From contig JADFFS010000009.1 in assembly GCA_022568195.1 (NCBI GenBank), positions 1 through 46,804 of the forward strand: a stretch of 46,804 nucleotides of DNA, written 5' to 3'. Both the position numbers and the translations under genes were made by a program. Positions 7,556-15,233 of the stretch are shown piece by piece (the first letter of the stretch is position 1; each line of letters opens with the position of its first letter). Source of the DNA: Chloroflexota bacterium (GTDB lineage: Bacteria; Chloroflexota; Dehalococcoidia; Lucifugimonadales; UBA3495). The notes under the pieces are model-generated. The model was not told where the DNA came from. It made no database searches and saw nothing but the letters and a program-made list of their open reading frames with translations.

Positions 7556-8761
7556 CTAGCAGTTGCCCAGGATATGGCCCATCCGCGCCCGCTTGGTACG
7601 AAGGTAGTTTCGGTTCTCGTCGTTGACCGTCGCCTCAACCGGCACCCGTTCCACGATCTCAAGGCCGAACCCCGAGATGCCCACCACCTTGCGGGGGTTA
7701 TTGGTTAGCAGGCGAAGCCTTTTAACCCCAAGGTCCTGCAGGATCTGGGCGCCGATACCGTAGTGGCGCAGGTCGGGCTCGAACCCCAGGGACCGGTTGG
7801 CTTCCACCGTGTCCAGGCCGCCGTCTTGCAGCGAATAGGCTTTGATCTTGTTGTGCAGCCCGATGCCCCGGCCTTCCTGGCGCATGTAGAGGAATACGCC
7901 TTTGCCCTCTTTGCCCAGGATGGTCAAAGCCATCTCGATCTGCTCCCCGCAATCGCAGCGGAGACTGCCGAAGACGTCGCCGGTCAGGCACTCGCTGTGT
8001 ATGCGGACCAGCACCGGGTCCTCGGGGTCCCATTCGCCGATGGACAGGGCTATGTGTTCCCCGGGGTCCACTACGCTGCGGTAAGCAATGGCTTTAAACT
8101 CCCCGTAACGGGTTGGCAACCGGGCCTCGGCCACCCTTTCGATGAGCCGTTCGTGCCGCCGCCGGTGGGCGATGATCTGGGCGATGCTCAAGACCCGTAG
8201 GTTGTGACGCTCGGCAAAGGACTCCAGCTGCGGCATCCGGGACATGGTGCCGTCTTCGTTCATGATCTCGCAGACTATACCGGCCGGAAACATTCCAATC
8301 ATTTTGCACAGGTCTACGATGGCCTCGGTGTGGCCGGCGCGGGCCAAGACACCGCCCGGGTGGTAGCGAAGCGGGAACAGGTGGCCCGGGCGGGAGAACT
8401 CCTCGGGCTTGGACTTGGGGTCGATCATGGCCAGGATCGAGGCTGTCCGGTCCTGGGCGGAAATGCCGGTGGTGGTGCCCTTGTTGTAATCGACAGAAAC
8501 GGTGAAGGCGGTCTGGTGATTACTAGAGGAGTTTTCACTGATCATCAGCGGGATGTTCAGTTCATCCAGCCGCTCCCCGATTATGGGCATGCAAAGCAAG
8601 CCCCTGGCCTCGGAGATTATGAAATTGACGGTCTCCGGGGTAACCATCTGGGCGGGCATGACCAGGTCGCCTTCGTTCTCGCGCTGTTCATCGTCCACCA
8701 CTACCAGCAGCTTGCCGGCTTTAAGGTCATCAAGGGCCTCTTCTACGCTACACAGAGGCAT
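7556..8761 (-). CDS. ribBA: Bifunctional 3,4-dihydroxy-2-butanone-4-phosphate synthase / GTP cyclohydrolase II
   Basis: 401 residues; makes both precursors of riboflavin. The N-terminal DHBP synthase domain (about 1-200) has the DDEQRENEGDL acidic motif and a GHTEAIVDL motif. The C-terminal GTP cyclohydrolase II domain has the zinc ligands in ECLTGDVFGSLRCDC and the RQEGRGIGL loop. AAGAAGGA precedes the ATG. It is the last gene of a ribD-ribE-ribBA run and is followed by a terminator. The lumazine synthase gene ribH, often next in such operons, is not here; prfB comes in from the other strand instead. Confidence 0.96.
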   Translation of the reverse strand: MPLCSVEEALDDLKAGKLLVVVDDEQRENEGDLVMPAQMVTPETVNFIISEARGLLCMPIIGERLDELNIPLMISENSSSNHQTAFTVSVDYNKGTTTGISAQDRTASILAMIDPKSKPEEFSRPGHLFPLRYHPGGVLARAGHTEAIVDLCKMIGMFPAGIVCEIMNEDGTMSRMPQLESFAERHNLRVLSIAQIIAHRRRHERLIERVAEARLPTRYGEFKAIAYRSVVDPGEHIALSIGEWDPEDPVLVRIHSECLTGDVFGSLRCDCGEQIEMALTILGKEGKGVFLYMRQEGRGIGLHNKIKAYSLQDGGLDTVEANRSLGFEPDLRHYGIGAQILQDLGVKRLRLLTNNPRKVVGISGFGLEIVERVPVEATVNDENRNYLRTKRARMGHILGNC

Positions 8762-8803
8762 AAACCCGTCCTTCTTTCACAGTGATGTTCGGCCACTGAA
8801 AAA

Positions 8804-9379
8804 TCATCGTGCCAGGATGCTTTCTACGTACTTGGCTACTATATCCGCCTCCAGGTTGACCCGGTCGCCCACCGTCTTACCCAACAAATTTGTATTTTGT
8901 AGGGTGTACGGTATTACAGAAAGCGTAAACGATGATGCTCCCCTTTTTACCACGGTGAGGCTGATACCGTCAACTGTTACGAACCCCTTTTCGACGATAT
9001 ATGGCATTAGCCTCTTGGGACTCCTTATCCTCAGGATGACGCAGTCCCCGTCGGGTTTACTGGAGGTGATGCTTCCCGTTGCGTCCACATGACCCTGAAC
9101 AATGTGGCCGCCGAGACGGTCGCTGACGGCCAGCGGCCGCTCCAGATTGATTTTGTGGCCCATGGAAAGGACGCCTAGGGAGGTCCGCCGCAGGGTCTCG
9201 GGAGACAGTTCCACAGTGAATGTGTTGTCCTCCCGCTGGACCACCGTGAGGCAGGCTCCGTTGACGGCGATGCTATCGCCCAACTTGAGGTCTGTCATCA
9301 CCTTGTAGGCTTGGACGACCAACCTTTGACCTTCGACGTCCTTTACGAAGCCCACTTCTTCAATGATGCCGGTGAACAA
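8804..9379 (-). CDS. ribE: Riboflavin synthase alpha chain
   Basis: 191 residues; dismutates two 6,7-dimethyl-8-ribityllumazine molecules to riboflavin. The protein opens with the hallmark MFTGIIEEVG and repeats the lumazine-binding fold at about residue 96 (GHIVQGHVDATG), each half with a GxSLTV or GACLTV motif. The start codon is TTG at 9379, fixed by the conserved FTGII N-terminus, one nucleotide after the ribD stop codon; a GGGGGTGAG stretch inside the end of ribD can serve as ribosome-binding site. The gene is equivalent to ribC of E. coli. Close packing shows it belongs to the ribD operon. Confidence 0.95.
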   Translation of the reverse strand: MFTGIIEEVGFVKDVEGQRLVVQAYKVMTDLKLGDSIAVNGACLTVVQREDNTFTVELSPETLRRTSLGVLSMGHKINLERPLAVSDRLGGHIVQGHVDATGSITSSKPDGDCVILRIRSPKRLMPYIVEKGFVTVDGISLTVVKRGASSFTLSVIPYTLQNTNLLGKTVGDRVNLEADIVAKYVESILAR

Positions 9380-9380
9380 A

Positions 9381-10478
9381 CTAGCTCACCCCCCGCGGGT
9401 ACCCTACCATTAGCCAGTCGTCGCCGACTTGCTGTACCCGCACTCTGTCCAAGCGCCAAGCGTCGGCCATGCGGGCAACGCCGGAACCTTCCACCGGTGA
9501 TGCCGCCTCCGCGCCCCCGACGATCACCGGGGCGATGAACGCGTACACTTTGTCCACCAGTCCCGCGTCGAACAAGGACCCTTGGAGCGTTCCGCCGGCC
9601 TCCACCAACAAGCTGACCACATCCCGCCGGCCCAGCTCCGCCAGCACCTCCGGCAGGTCAACCCTTCCCTCCAAAGAGGCGCCAACCTTCAAGACTTCGG
9701 CGCCGGCCCCGGATAGGGCCGTCACACGCTGTTGGGGCGCCCCGTCCAGCACCACGATTACGGTGTCGCCCGGCTCTTCCAACATGCGGGAACGGGGTGG
9801 TGTGCGGGCCTGGCTGTCCAAGATCACCCGGAGCGGTTGTCGCGGCAGCGGAGAGTCGTCATCGTCCCTGGCGGTCAACTGGGGGTCGTCGGCCATGACT
9901 GTGTTAACCCCCACCAACACGGCATCGCTATTACGCCGCATTTGCTGAACGAAGCTTCGGGCCTCGGCGCCGGTGACCCACTTGGAATCCCCCCAATGGG
10001 TCGCGATCTTCCCATCCATGCTCATGGCGTATTTGGTGGTCACGAAAGGTAGCTTGGTAATGATATGTTTGGCGAAAGCCTCGCAAAGCTCCCGGCCTGC
10101 CTGGGACTCTTCTCCCACCGAAACCTGGATTCCGGCCGCCTCCAACTCCACGCAACCTTTGCCGGAAACCTGGGGATTGGGGTCGATGGCCGCCAGGTGC
10201 ACCGACCGGATTTCCGCGGCTATAATCGCCCCGGTGCAGGGAGGTGTTCTCCCTTGGACACAGCATGGCTCCAAGGTGGTGTACAAAGTAGCATCTCGGG
10301 CTGCGTCACCGGCCTCTTGTAAGGCGACGATTTCGGCGTGGTGCCCGCCGGGGGGCAAGGTGTGACCGCGGCCAACCACGTTTCCGTCCTTGACCACCAC
10401 CGCTCCCACCGCCGGGTTAGGGCTGGTGCTGCCCTGGGCCTGCTGGGCTAGGTTGATGGCGTGCTGCATGGGAGTCAT
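9381..10478 (-). CDS. ribD: Bifunctional diaminohydroxyphosphoribosylaminopyrimidine deaminase / 5-amino-6-(5-phosphoribosylamino)uracil reductase
   Basis: 365 residues; carries out the second and third steps of riboflavin synthesis. The N-terminal deaminase has the zinc site His47-Ala-Glu49 and PCCVQGRTPPC (Cys72, Cys81), preceded by the family signature TSPNPAVGAVVV. The C-terminal reductase (about 145-365) has the KYAMSMDGKIA entry motif and a VEAGGTLQGSLF NADPH-region motif. First gene of the riboflavin operon, with a promoter candidate at 10595-10623. The ribosome-binding site is weak; a second ATG three codons in is possible. Confidence 0.95.
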   Translation of the reverse strand: MTPMQHAINLAQQAQGSTSPNPAVGAVVVKDGNVVGRGHTLPPGGHHAEIVALQEAGDAARDATLYTTLEPCCVQGRTPPCTGAIIAAEIRSVHLAAIDPNPQVSGKGCVELEAAGIQVSVGEESQAGRELCEAFAKHIITKLPFVTTKYAMSMDGKIATHWGDSKWVTGAEARSFVQQMRRNSDAVLVGVNTVMADDPQLTARDDDDSPLPRQPLRVILDSQARTPPRSRMLEEPGDTVIVVLDGAPQQRVTALSGAGAEVLKVGASLEGRVDLPEVLAELGRRDVVSLLVEAGGTLQGSLFDAGLVDKVYAFIAPVIVGGAEAASPVEGSGVARMADAWRLDRVRVQQVGDDWLMVGYPRGVS

Positions 10479-10527
10479 GGGCGGTTACTTGTCCGGCTCG
10501 GCCGGTCCACTCCCGATCCCCTCATTG

Positions 10528-10550
10528 ATGGTCCTATCCATAAGGACCAT
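10528..10550 (-). promoter_or_regulatory. Hairpin in the ribD leader
   Basis: ATGGTCCT and AGGACCAT form a perfect 8-bp stem with a 7-nt loop in the roughly 110-nt leader between the ribD promoter and start. I looked for the conserved FMN riboswitch (RFN) segments and did not find them, so the hairpin's role is open. Confidence 0.35.
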
Positions 10551-10594
10551 GCTGTTCCTCTGAGAGTATCGGGTTGATTGATAACTATAGGCGA

Positions 10595-10623
10595 ATTCTA
10601 TCAATATAGGTGTCAGTCCGCAA
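10595..10623 (-). promoter_or_regulatory. Promoter of the ribDEBA operon
   Basis: The minus strand reads TTGCGG (10623-10618), a 17-nt spacer, then TG-A-TAGAAT (-10 at 10600-10595), an extended -10. Transcription would start near 10588. Confidence 0.5.
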
Positions 10624-10716
10624 CAGCAAAAACTATCTCAATAGGTGGTTCGTTCCGATTACATCGGGGTCACCACGAAAGGGCAGGGATTTGCCACCCG
10701 TTCGTCCTGAACTCCG

Positions 10717-10735
10717 ACCCCGATTATATCGGGGT
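10717..10735. repeat. Dispersed palindrome, copy with TAT loop
   Basis: Perfect ACCCCGAT / ATCGGGGT arms around TAT. The same core (CCCCGAT-N3-ATCGGGG) occurs elsewhere in the window, in intergenic and coding DNA. Confidence 0.75.
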
Positions 10736-10801
10736 GAGTCCGAACTAATCGGACCTGTCGAAGGGCGTACCAGATCGGCGTACAAGGTTTAGAGATAGTC
10801 G

Positions 10802-10847
10802 CTAAGAAGCCGCCCGATTACTCATGCAATATCGGGCGGCCTCTTAG
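10802..10847 (-). terminator. Terminator after the SIMPL gene
   Basis: A long stem: CTAAGA, one mismatch, then GCCGCCCGAT pairs with ATCGGGCGGC, one mismatch, TCTTAG, around a 12-nt loop. It lies 12 nt past the SIMPL stop codon. The U-run after the core stem on the minus strand is weak (TTCTTAG). Confidence 0.7.
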
Positions 10848-10859
10848 GTTAATCAGCGG

Positions 10860-11831
10860 TTATTCGATGGCAAATAGGGCCTGCATATTTACCACCACTT
10901 CAAGCTCGCCGGTGCTGATGCTGGTGGCCAGCGGCGCAGCGGCCATGGCGAAGGCACCGCGTGCCACGCTTTCGAAGACCGGCCGCTGCTGAGAGCCACC
11001 AGACTCGCTGATGTTGATCAGGGCGCCCAGTTTTACGCCAGAGAGGGCGGCTACCTGGTTGGCCCTGGCCCTCAGGTCTTCAATGGCGGCGATGCGGGCC
11101 TGGTCTTTTAGCTCCTTGGTGTCGTCTATCGTGAAGTTTATCCCCTGGAACCTGATCAGGTCCCCACCGGCTTCGGTTACCTGGTCGATAAGTTCGCCGA
11201 TTCCATCCAGGTCCCGGAGCTTGATGGTCAACTGGTTGGTTACTTGATACCCGATGAGTACCCGCTCACGGTCCTTGAAGCATTCATCCTTGGTTCGGGG
11301 CCTGACGATCTCCAAGGTGGGTCCTTCGGGTACGCCGGGAAGCACCTGCTGTACCGATGTCTCCACGCCAGAAGCGGGTTCGTCCGGCTCCACGCACCTG
11401 GTTATTTCCCTGGTACTGTACCTCGGGTTGATGTTGAAGAACTTGGTCTGAACGTCCCGGTCGGCGATGTTCCGGCCAGCGACGACTTTCATCACCTGTC
11501 CCATGGCTTCGGCGGCGTCGCTGCGGGCCTCGGCCACGGTGCTACCGAAGGACTCGACGCCCAGGTTCAGGATAGCCAAATCCGGCACGGCCGTGGCTTC
11601 TCCCCTCCCACTGACCCAGATCCCCTGCTGCATCTGCGTTGGGAATCCGGCTCGTACGGCGCTGGGCAAACTTGCCTCAGCCACCCCGCCCTGGGGGACG
11701 CTTCGGTCGACAACCTGGACTGGTGCCTCCGGCGTGCCCAGTTGGGATGCGCAAGCCAGCGCCAGCAATAGAACCATGCCTAGTCCCAAGAATAGTATTG
11801 CTTTTTTCCTGGAATGGAGTGCCCTGATCAT
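10860..11831 (-). CDS. SIMPL (DUF541) domain lipoprotein
   Basis: 323 residues from ATG 11831. SIMPL proteins are envelope proteins of poorly known role, related to the periplasmic/outer-surface stress protein BP26/YggE. The N-terminus is a lipoprotein signal: basic residues (HSRKK), a hydrophobic helix and the lipobox ALAC with Cys27. The SIMPL domain starts at about residue 75 with GIWVSGRGEATAVPDLAILNLGVES and ends with an EVVVNMQALFAIE strand. A cysteine pair (TRCVEP, KDECFKD) may form a disulfide in the inserted middle. GGAGG stands 5 nt before the chosen ATG; the track's start 21 codons upstream would bury the signal peptide. It lies downstream of the sigma/anti-sigma genes. Confidence 0.85.
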   Translation of the reverse strand: MIRALHSRKKAILFLGLGMVLLLALACASQLGTPEAPVQVVDRSVPQGGVAEASLPSAVRAGFPTQMQQGIWVSGRGEATAVPDLAILNLGVESFGSTVAEARSDAAEAMGQVMKVVAGRNIADRDVQTKFFNINPRYSTREITRCVEPDEPASGVETSVQQVLPGVPEGPTLEIVRPRTKDECFKDRERVLIGYQVTNQLTIKLRDLDGIGELIDQVTEAGGDLIRFQGINFTIDDTKELKDQARIAAIEDLRARANQVAALSGVKLGALINISESGGSQQRPVFESVARGAFAMAAAPLATSISTGELEVVVNMQALFAIE

Positions 11832-12102
11832 AACTGCCTCCTGCAAGAATTGGTCGAACTTTCGACTATTTGGATTTCCACTCTTATGGTTCATGAAATC
11901 GCCGATGATGCGGCGTCTCGGGTATTAAGACGGACGCCGGGAGGAAAAAGTTCCCAGCGGCCAACTTCGTTTCAAATGGTACTCGCAAGCAGGTAAAGGA
12001 GTAATCGGGGAGACAGCCGATTGCGCCTCGGCAAAAAGGTTGAGTGGGGGATTGACCGATAGGACCACACGTTACCGTCAGTTGGCCGGTTATGGTTGCG
12101 TG

Positions 12103-13011
12103 TCAGTACCAAAAACCACGCCGCATCCGCCTGCGCCGGATGATCATACCCGCCAGAAATGCCACGAGGGCTGCCGCTGCCAGCACCTCCGACACCCGCC
12201 ATACCCAGCCTGTGGCGTCCTGGGAGGCCTGCGGCGGTAGCGAGGGCGGAGTTTCCGTCACCGAGGTAGTTCGGGAGGTAGTTTGGACTGTGCGTCCCGC
12301 TTCGGCTTCAGCGGTCGCAGGCAGCAAAGGTCCGGCTTCTGGGGGCGAGGGTGCTTGGGCCGACAAGGCCGCCCCTGTCGCATCACCTGGCGGCGGGGCT
12401 GCCGCCGCTGCCACCGGCGGCGGGGCATCTTTTTCAACCCCAAGGGCCTCAGGCAGAGCCTCTCGATCCGTAGCAGCGGTCTCGGCCTGCACCAATTGCT
12501 CCCCGGAAAGTACGGCTGGGGAAGGTGCCGCTGGTTTTTCTTCTTCGGTTGCTACGGACTCCTGGATGATTGCCTGGGTAACGGACCGCTCTGGGACAGT
12601 TCGGAACCGCTCCAACTGGGCGGCTCGGGGCGCCGGTTGAGCAACTGGGAGCCTTTTGGTGGCCAACGCACCGGTGGTGTCGGCGGAAATCAGTACTGCC
12701 AGGACCACGGCAGCCACCGAAGCCGCACCGGCGTAGACCCACTGGGGCATTCGAAAAAGAGGAGAAGGCAGGGACAACGCCGGTTGGGGCGGCGGAGCCG
12801 CCATGGTGAAGCTCCGGGTAGGGACAACCTGCGGTAGCTGCTTAAGCAGGGAAACGGTGGTGCGCAGGCTGTCCAGCTCGTCGCGGCAGGTGGCGCAAGA
12901 GGTTAGCCGCTGGTCCACCCGGGCCATGGCCGTGCCAGCTAAACGGCCGTCCAGGTACTCGGCCAGCGTTTCCGGCTTCACGTGCTTGTGCGGCAGCCTG
13001 AATATATTCAT
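12103..13011 (-). CDS. Putative membrane anti-sigma factor with zinc-finger-like N-terminus
   Basis: 302 residues. The N-terminus (about 15-60: ETLAEYLDGRLAG...RLTSCATCRDEL) matches the cytosolic anti-sigma domain that holds an ECF sigma factor. In the usual HxxxCxxC zinc motif the His position is Arg here (RLTSCATC), so zinc binding may be lost or altered. A membrane helix follows at about 91-112 (WVYAGAASVAAVVLAVLI), then a long Pro/Ala-rich segment outside the membrane and a second C-terminal helix ending in RRRRMRRG. The gene lies 18 nt after the ECF sigma factor gene, the usual order. The partner call rests on this adjacency. Confidence 0.75.
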   Translation of the reverse strand: MNIFRLPHKHVKPETLAEYLDGRLAGTAMARVDQRLTSCATCRDELDSLRTTVSLLKQLPQVVPTRSFTMAAPPPQPALSLPSPLFRMPQWVYAGAASVAAVVLAVLISADTTGALATKRLPVAQPAPRAAQLERFRTVPERSVTQAIIQESVATEEEKPAAPSPAVLSGEQLVQAETAATDREALPEALGVEKDAPPPVAAAAAPPPGDATGAALSAQAPSPPEAGPLLPATAEAEAGRTVQTTSRTTSVTETPPSLPPQASQDATGWVWRVSEVLAAAALVAFLAGMIIRRRRMRRGFWY

Positions 13012-13029
13012 GGCTTTAACTATCCTGCC

Positions 13030-13665
13030 CTAACTATCGTGACGGAAGCGGGAGGGCAAAAGTTCCCCGGTATTTCGCAGGAAATCTCGAAGCCGGCCCC
13101 GGCCTCGACTGATACGTGATTTGACGGTGCCCAGCGAGCAGGCCATGATGGCAGCGGCCTCTTCGTAGTCCATACCCTGGACATCCACCAGCGTCACGGC
13201 CAGGCGTTGCTCCTCGGGAAGGGAGTTAAGCGCAGCCTCGATGGTGCGCTGTAGCTCTTGACGCTCGGCGTAGTCCTCGGGAGATTCCTCACCGGAAGGC
13301 ATTTCCACGGCTGAAGGAATGGCCGTGGGGTCGCCGGGGTCTGACGGCAAGGGGTCCAGCGGAACCGTGGGCCGGGCCCGCCGGGCCCGGAGCATGTCCC
13401 GGCAGGTGTTGGCGACGATGCGCATCAACCAGGCCCGGAGGTTGTCTCCCCGGAACTGCTGGAACGCCCGGTACCCGGAGACAAAGCTTTCCTGGACCGC
13501 GTCCTCCGCCAAGGCCCAATCGCCCAACATGCGCCGGGCCAGGTTGTAGGCCTGGACCTCGAAATCTTCGATGATGCAGTTGTAGCAGCTTGTGGCGCCC
13601 GTTCGGTCCTGAACGGGTAAAGGGTTATGGGTGGTGCAGTTGAGGGGTTCGACAGCGGTTGCCAT
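13030..13665 (-). CDS. ECF-type RNA polymerase sigma factor
   Basis: 211 residues. Region 2 (about 35-105: YNLARRMLGDWALAEDAVQESFVSGYRAF...LRAWLMRIVANTCRDMLRARR) binds the -10 element and core polymerase. Region 4 (about 140-195: LNSLPEEQRLAVTLVDVQGMDYEEAAAIMACSLGTVKSRISRGRGRL) binds the -35 element. The linker is acidic and Pro-rich. The N-terminus carries an unusual CYNC pair before region 2. The gene is first in a sigma, anti-sigma, SIMPL lipoprotein run, which suggests an envelope-stress regulon. A TATAAA at 13688-13683 on the minus strand could be its -10. Confidence 0.93.
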   Translation of the reverse strand: MATAVEPLNCTTHNPLPVQDRTGATSCYNCIIEDFEVQAYNLARRMLGDWALAEDAVQESFVSGYRAFQQFRGDNLRAWLMRIVANTCRDMLRARRARPTVPLDPLPSDPGDPTAIPSAVEMPSGEESPEDYAERQELQRTIEAALNSLPEEQRLAVTLVDVQGMDYEEAAAIMACSLGTVKSRISRGRGRLRDFLRNTGELLPSRFRHDS

Positions 13666-13727
13666 ATCCGGTCCGCCCGTATTTTATATGCCCCGATGCG
13701 CTAACGCCAGGCAGGCCAGTGCGGCTA

Positions 13728-13755
13728 CGATTATGCCCATGCGATTATGCCCATG
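13728..13755. repeat. 14-nt tandem duplication before selA
   Basis: CGATTATGCCCATG occurs twice head to tail with no mismatch, directly upstream of a TAGAAT (13757-13762) that may be the selA -10. It looks like a recent slippage or a doubled regulator site. Confidence 0.8.
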
Positions 13756-13813
13756 GTAGAATAAAGTCCGTTCCTGGGCAGGTCAAAAGCGCCGAATGTG
13801 CCTGGGGGAGAGA

Positions 13814-15175
13814 ATGCAGTTCCGAAATTTGCCCAGTGTGGACCGGGTCATGGCGACCGGCGCGGTGGTTGCCTTGGTAGCTTCCCATTCCCGTGAATGG
13901 GTGGTCGACCTGGTGCGAGAGCAACTGGACCAGGCCAGGCAACTTATACGCCAGGGAGGCACGGCCCCGGCCGTTGACGAGCTGGCCGAGGCGGTTTGCC
14001 GGCAACTCAGTGAGGTCACCAAGATTGCGCCCCGGCCGGTGATCAACGCCACCGGCGTTATCATCCACACCAACCTGGGACGCGCCCCGTTGAGCCAGGG
14101 GTCCATCGATGCCATAACCAACGCGGCTCAGGGCTACACCGACTTGGAGTTGGACCTGGGCAGCGGCCGCCGGGGCTCTCGCCAGTCCCATCTCCAGTCT
14201 TTGCTGCGGCAGCTGACCGGGGCCGAAGCGGCCCTGGCGGTTAACAATAACGCTTCAGCGCTGTTCTTGGGGCTGTCTGCCTTGGCCTCCGGCAAAGAAG
14301 TAATTGTCTCGCGGGCCGAGGCGGTGGAAATCGGGGGTGGGTTTCGCATACCCGACGTCTTGAAGCAGAGCGGCGCAACGTTGGTGGACGTGGGAACCAC
14401 CAACCGGACCTACGCCAGGGATTACCAGGACGCTATCACCGATAATACCGCGGCGTTGCTGAAAGTCCACGCCAGCAATTTCCGCGTGGAGGGTTTCACG
14501 GCCTCGGTGGAAACGGCAGATCTGGTGGAACTGGGCCGTCAGCAAGGGGTCCCAGTGTTCCACGACGTGGGCAGCGGCGCTCTGTTGCCCACGGAAGCCT
14601 ACGGGCTGGCTCACGAACCTACACCCCAGGAAAGCATAAGCGCTGGCGCGGGCCTGGTCTTTTTCTCCGGTGACAAGCTGCTGGGCGGTCCCCAAGCCGG
14701 TATCGTGGTGGGCCAGAGGGACCTGGTGGAACGGCTGGAGAGACACCCGCTTGCCAGGGCAGTCAGGATCGACAAACTAAGCCTGGCGGCGCTAAACGCC
14801 ACCCTGCTGCACTTCTTGAAACAGGAAGCCCCGGACAAAGTTCCCGTCTGGCGGATGATTGCCGCCTCGCCCGAGTCCATCAAGGAACGAGCTTCACGGT
14901 GGCAATCCCTCCTCGATTATCCGGCGGAGGTGATCCCGAGCCGGTCAGCCATTGGCGGTGGCAGCCTTCCAGGAGAGACCCTGCCGTCATGGGTGCTGGC
15001 TTTGTCTTGCCAGGCCGGCAGTAGCCCCGAGGAGGCCATGCGGAAGCTGCGCCAGGCGGAACGGCCGGTGGTAGCCCGGGTGGAGGAAGACAGGGTGCTG
15101 CTGGACCCGCGAACGGTGTTGCCGGAGGAAGACGACCTGGTGCTGGCCGGATTGGAGGCAGCCTTTGCTGGCTGA
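13814..15175 (+). CDS. selA: L-seryl-tRNA(Sec) selenium transferase
   Basis: 453 residues from ATG 13814. SelA converts Ser-tRNA-Sec to Sec-tRNA-Sec with selenophosphate, using PLP. Visible motifs: PVINATGVIIHTNLGRAPLS near the N-terminus, LGSGRRGSRQSHL, AVNNNASALFL, and the PLP lysine in FFSGDKLLGGPQAG (about Lys288). I chose the second ATG because GGGGGAG precedes it and SelA proteins begin with a short L-P-x-x-D-R-x-x segment; the track's ATG 18 nt earlier lacks a ribosome-binding site. Its presence implies the organism makes selenoproteins. No selB, selD or Sec tRNA was seen in the window. Confidence 0.95.
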   Translation: MQFRNLPSVDRVMATGAVVALVASHSREWVVDLVREQLDQARQLIRQGGTAPAVDELAEAVCRQLSEVTKIAPRPVINATGVIIHTNLGRAPLSQGSIDAITNAAQGYTDLELDLGSGRRGSRQSHLQSLLRQLTGAEAALAVNNNASALFLGLSALASGKEVIVSRAEAVEIGGGFRIPDVLKQSGATLVDVGTTNRTYARDYQDAITDNTAALLKVHASNFRVEGFTASVETADLVELGRQQGVPVFHDVGSGALLPTEAYGLAHEPTPQESISAGAGLVFFSGDKLLGGPQAGIVVGQRDLVERLERHPLARAVRIDKLSLAALNATLLHFLKQEAPDKVPVWRMIAASPESIKERASRWQSLLDYPAEVIPSRSAIGGGSLPGETLPSWVLALSCQAGSSPEEAMRKLRQAERPVVARVEEDRVLLDPRTVLPEEDDLVLAGLEAAFAG

Positions 15176-15197
15176 AAACGATGCTTTTTTGGATACG

Positions 15198-15227
15198 TTG
15201 CGCGTTATCGCCAGGCCCGGATAGAGT
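15198..15227 (+). promoter_or_regulatory. Promoter before the alpha/beta-hydrolase gene, predicted leaderless
   Basis: TTGCGC (15198-15203), an 18-nt spacer and TAGAGT (15222-15227), with only 6 nt to the ATG at 15234. No ribosome-binding site is present, so the mRNA should start at or beside the AUG. Confidence 0.4.
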
Positions 15228-15233
15228 AATAGC

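Larger units (their letters stand above)
10479..10859. other. Intergenic stretch between ribD and the SIMPL gene
   Basis: No gene is supported in these 381 nt. It holds, from left to right, the ribD leader with its hairpin, the ribD promoter, an imperfect palindrome (CCGAT-TAC-ATCGG, 10655-10667), a perfect ACCCCGAT-TAT-ATCGGGGT palindrome (10717-10735), a GTCCGA-ACTAA-TCGGAC hairpin (10738-10754) and the terminator of the SIMPL gene. Confidence 0.7.

Noticed and set aside
10479-10620. FMN riboswitch before ribD
   Set aside because: None of the conserved RFN segments could be seen; only an 8-bp hairpin is present.
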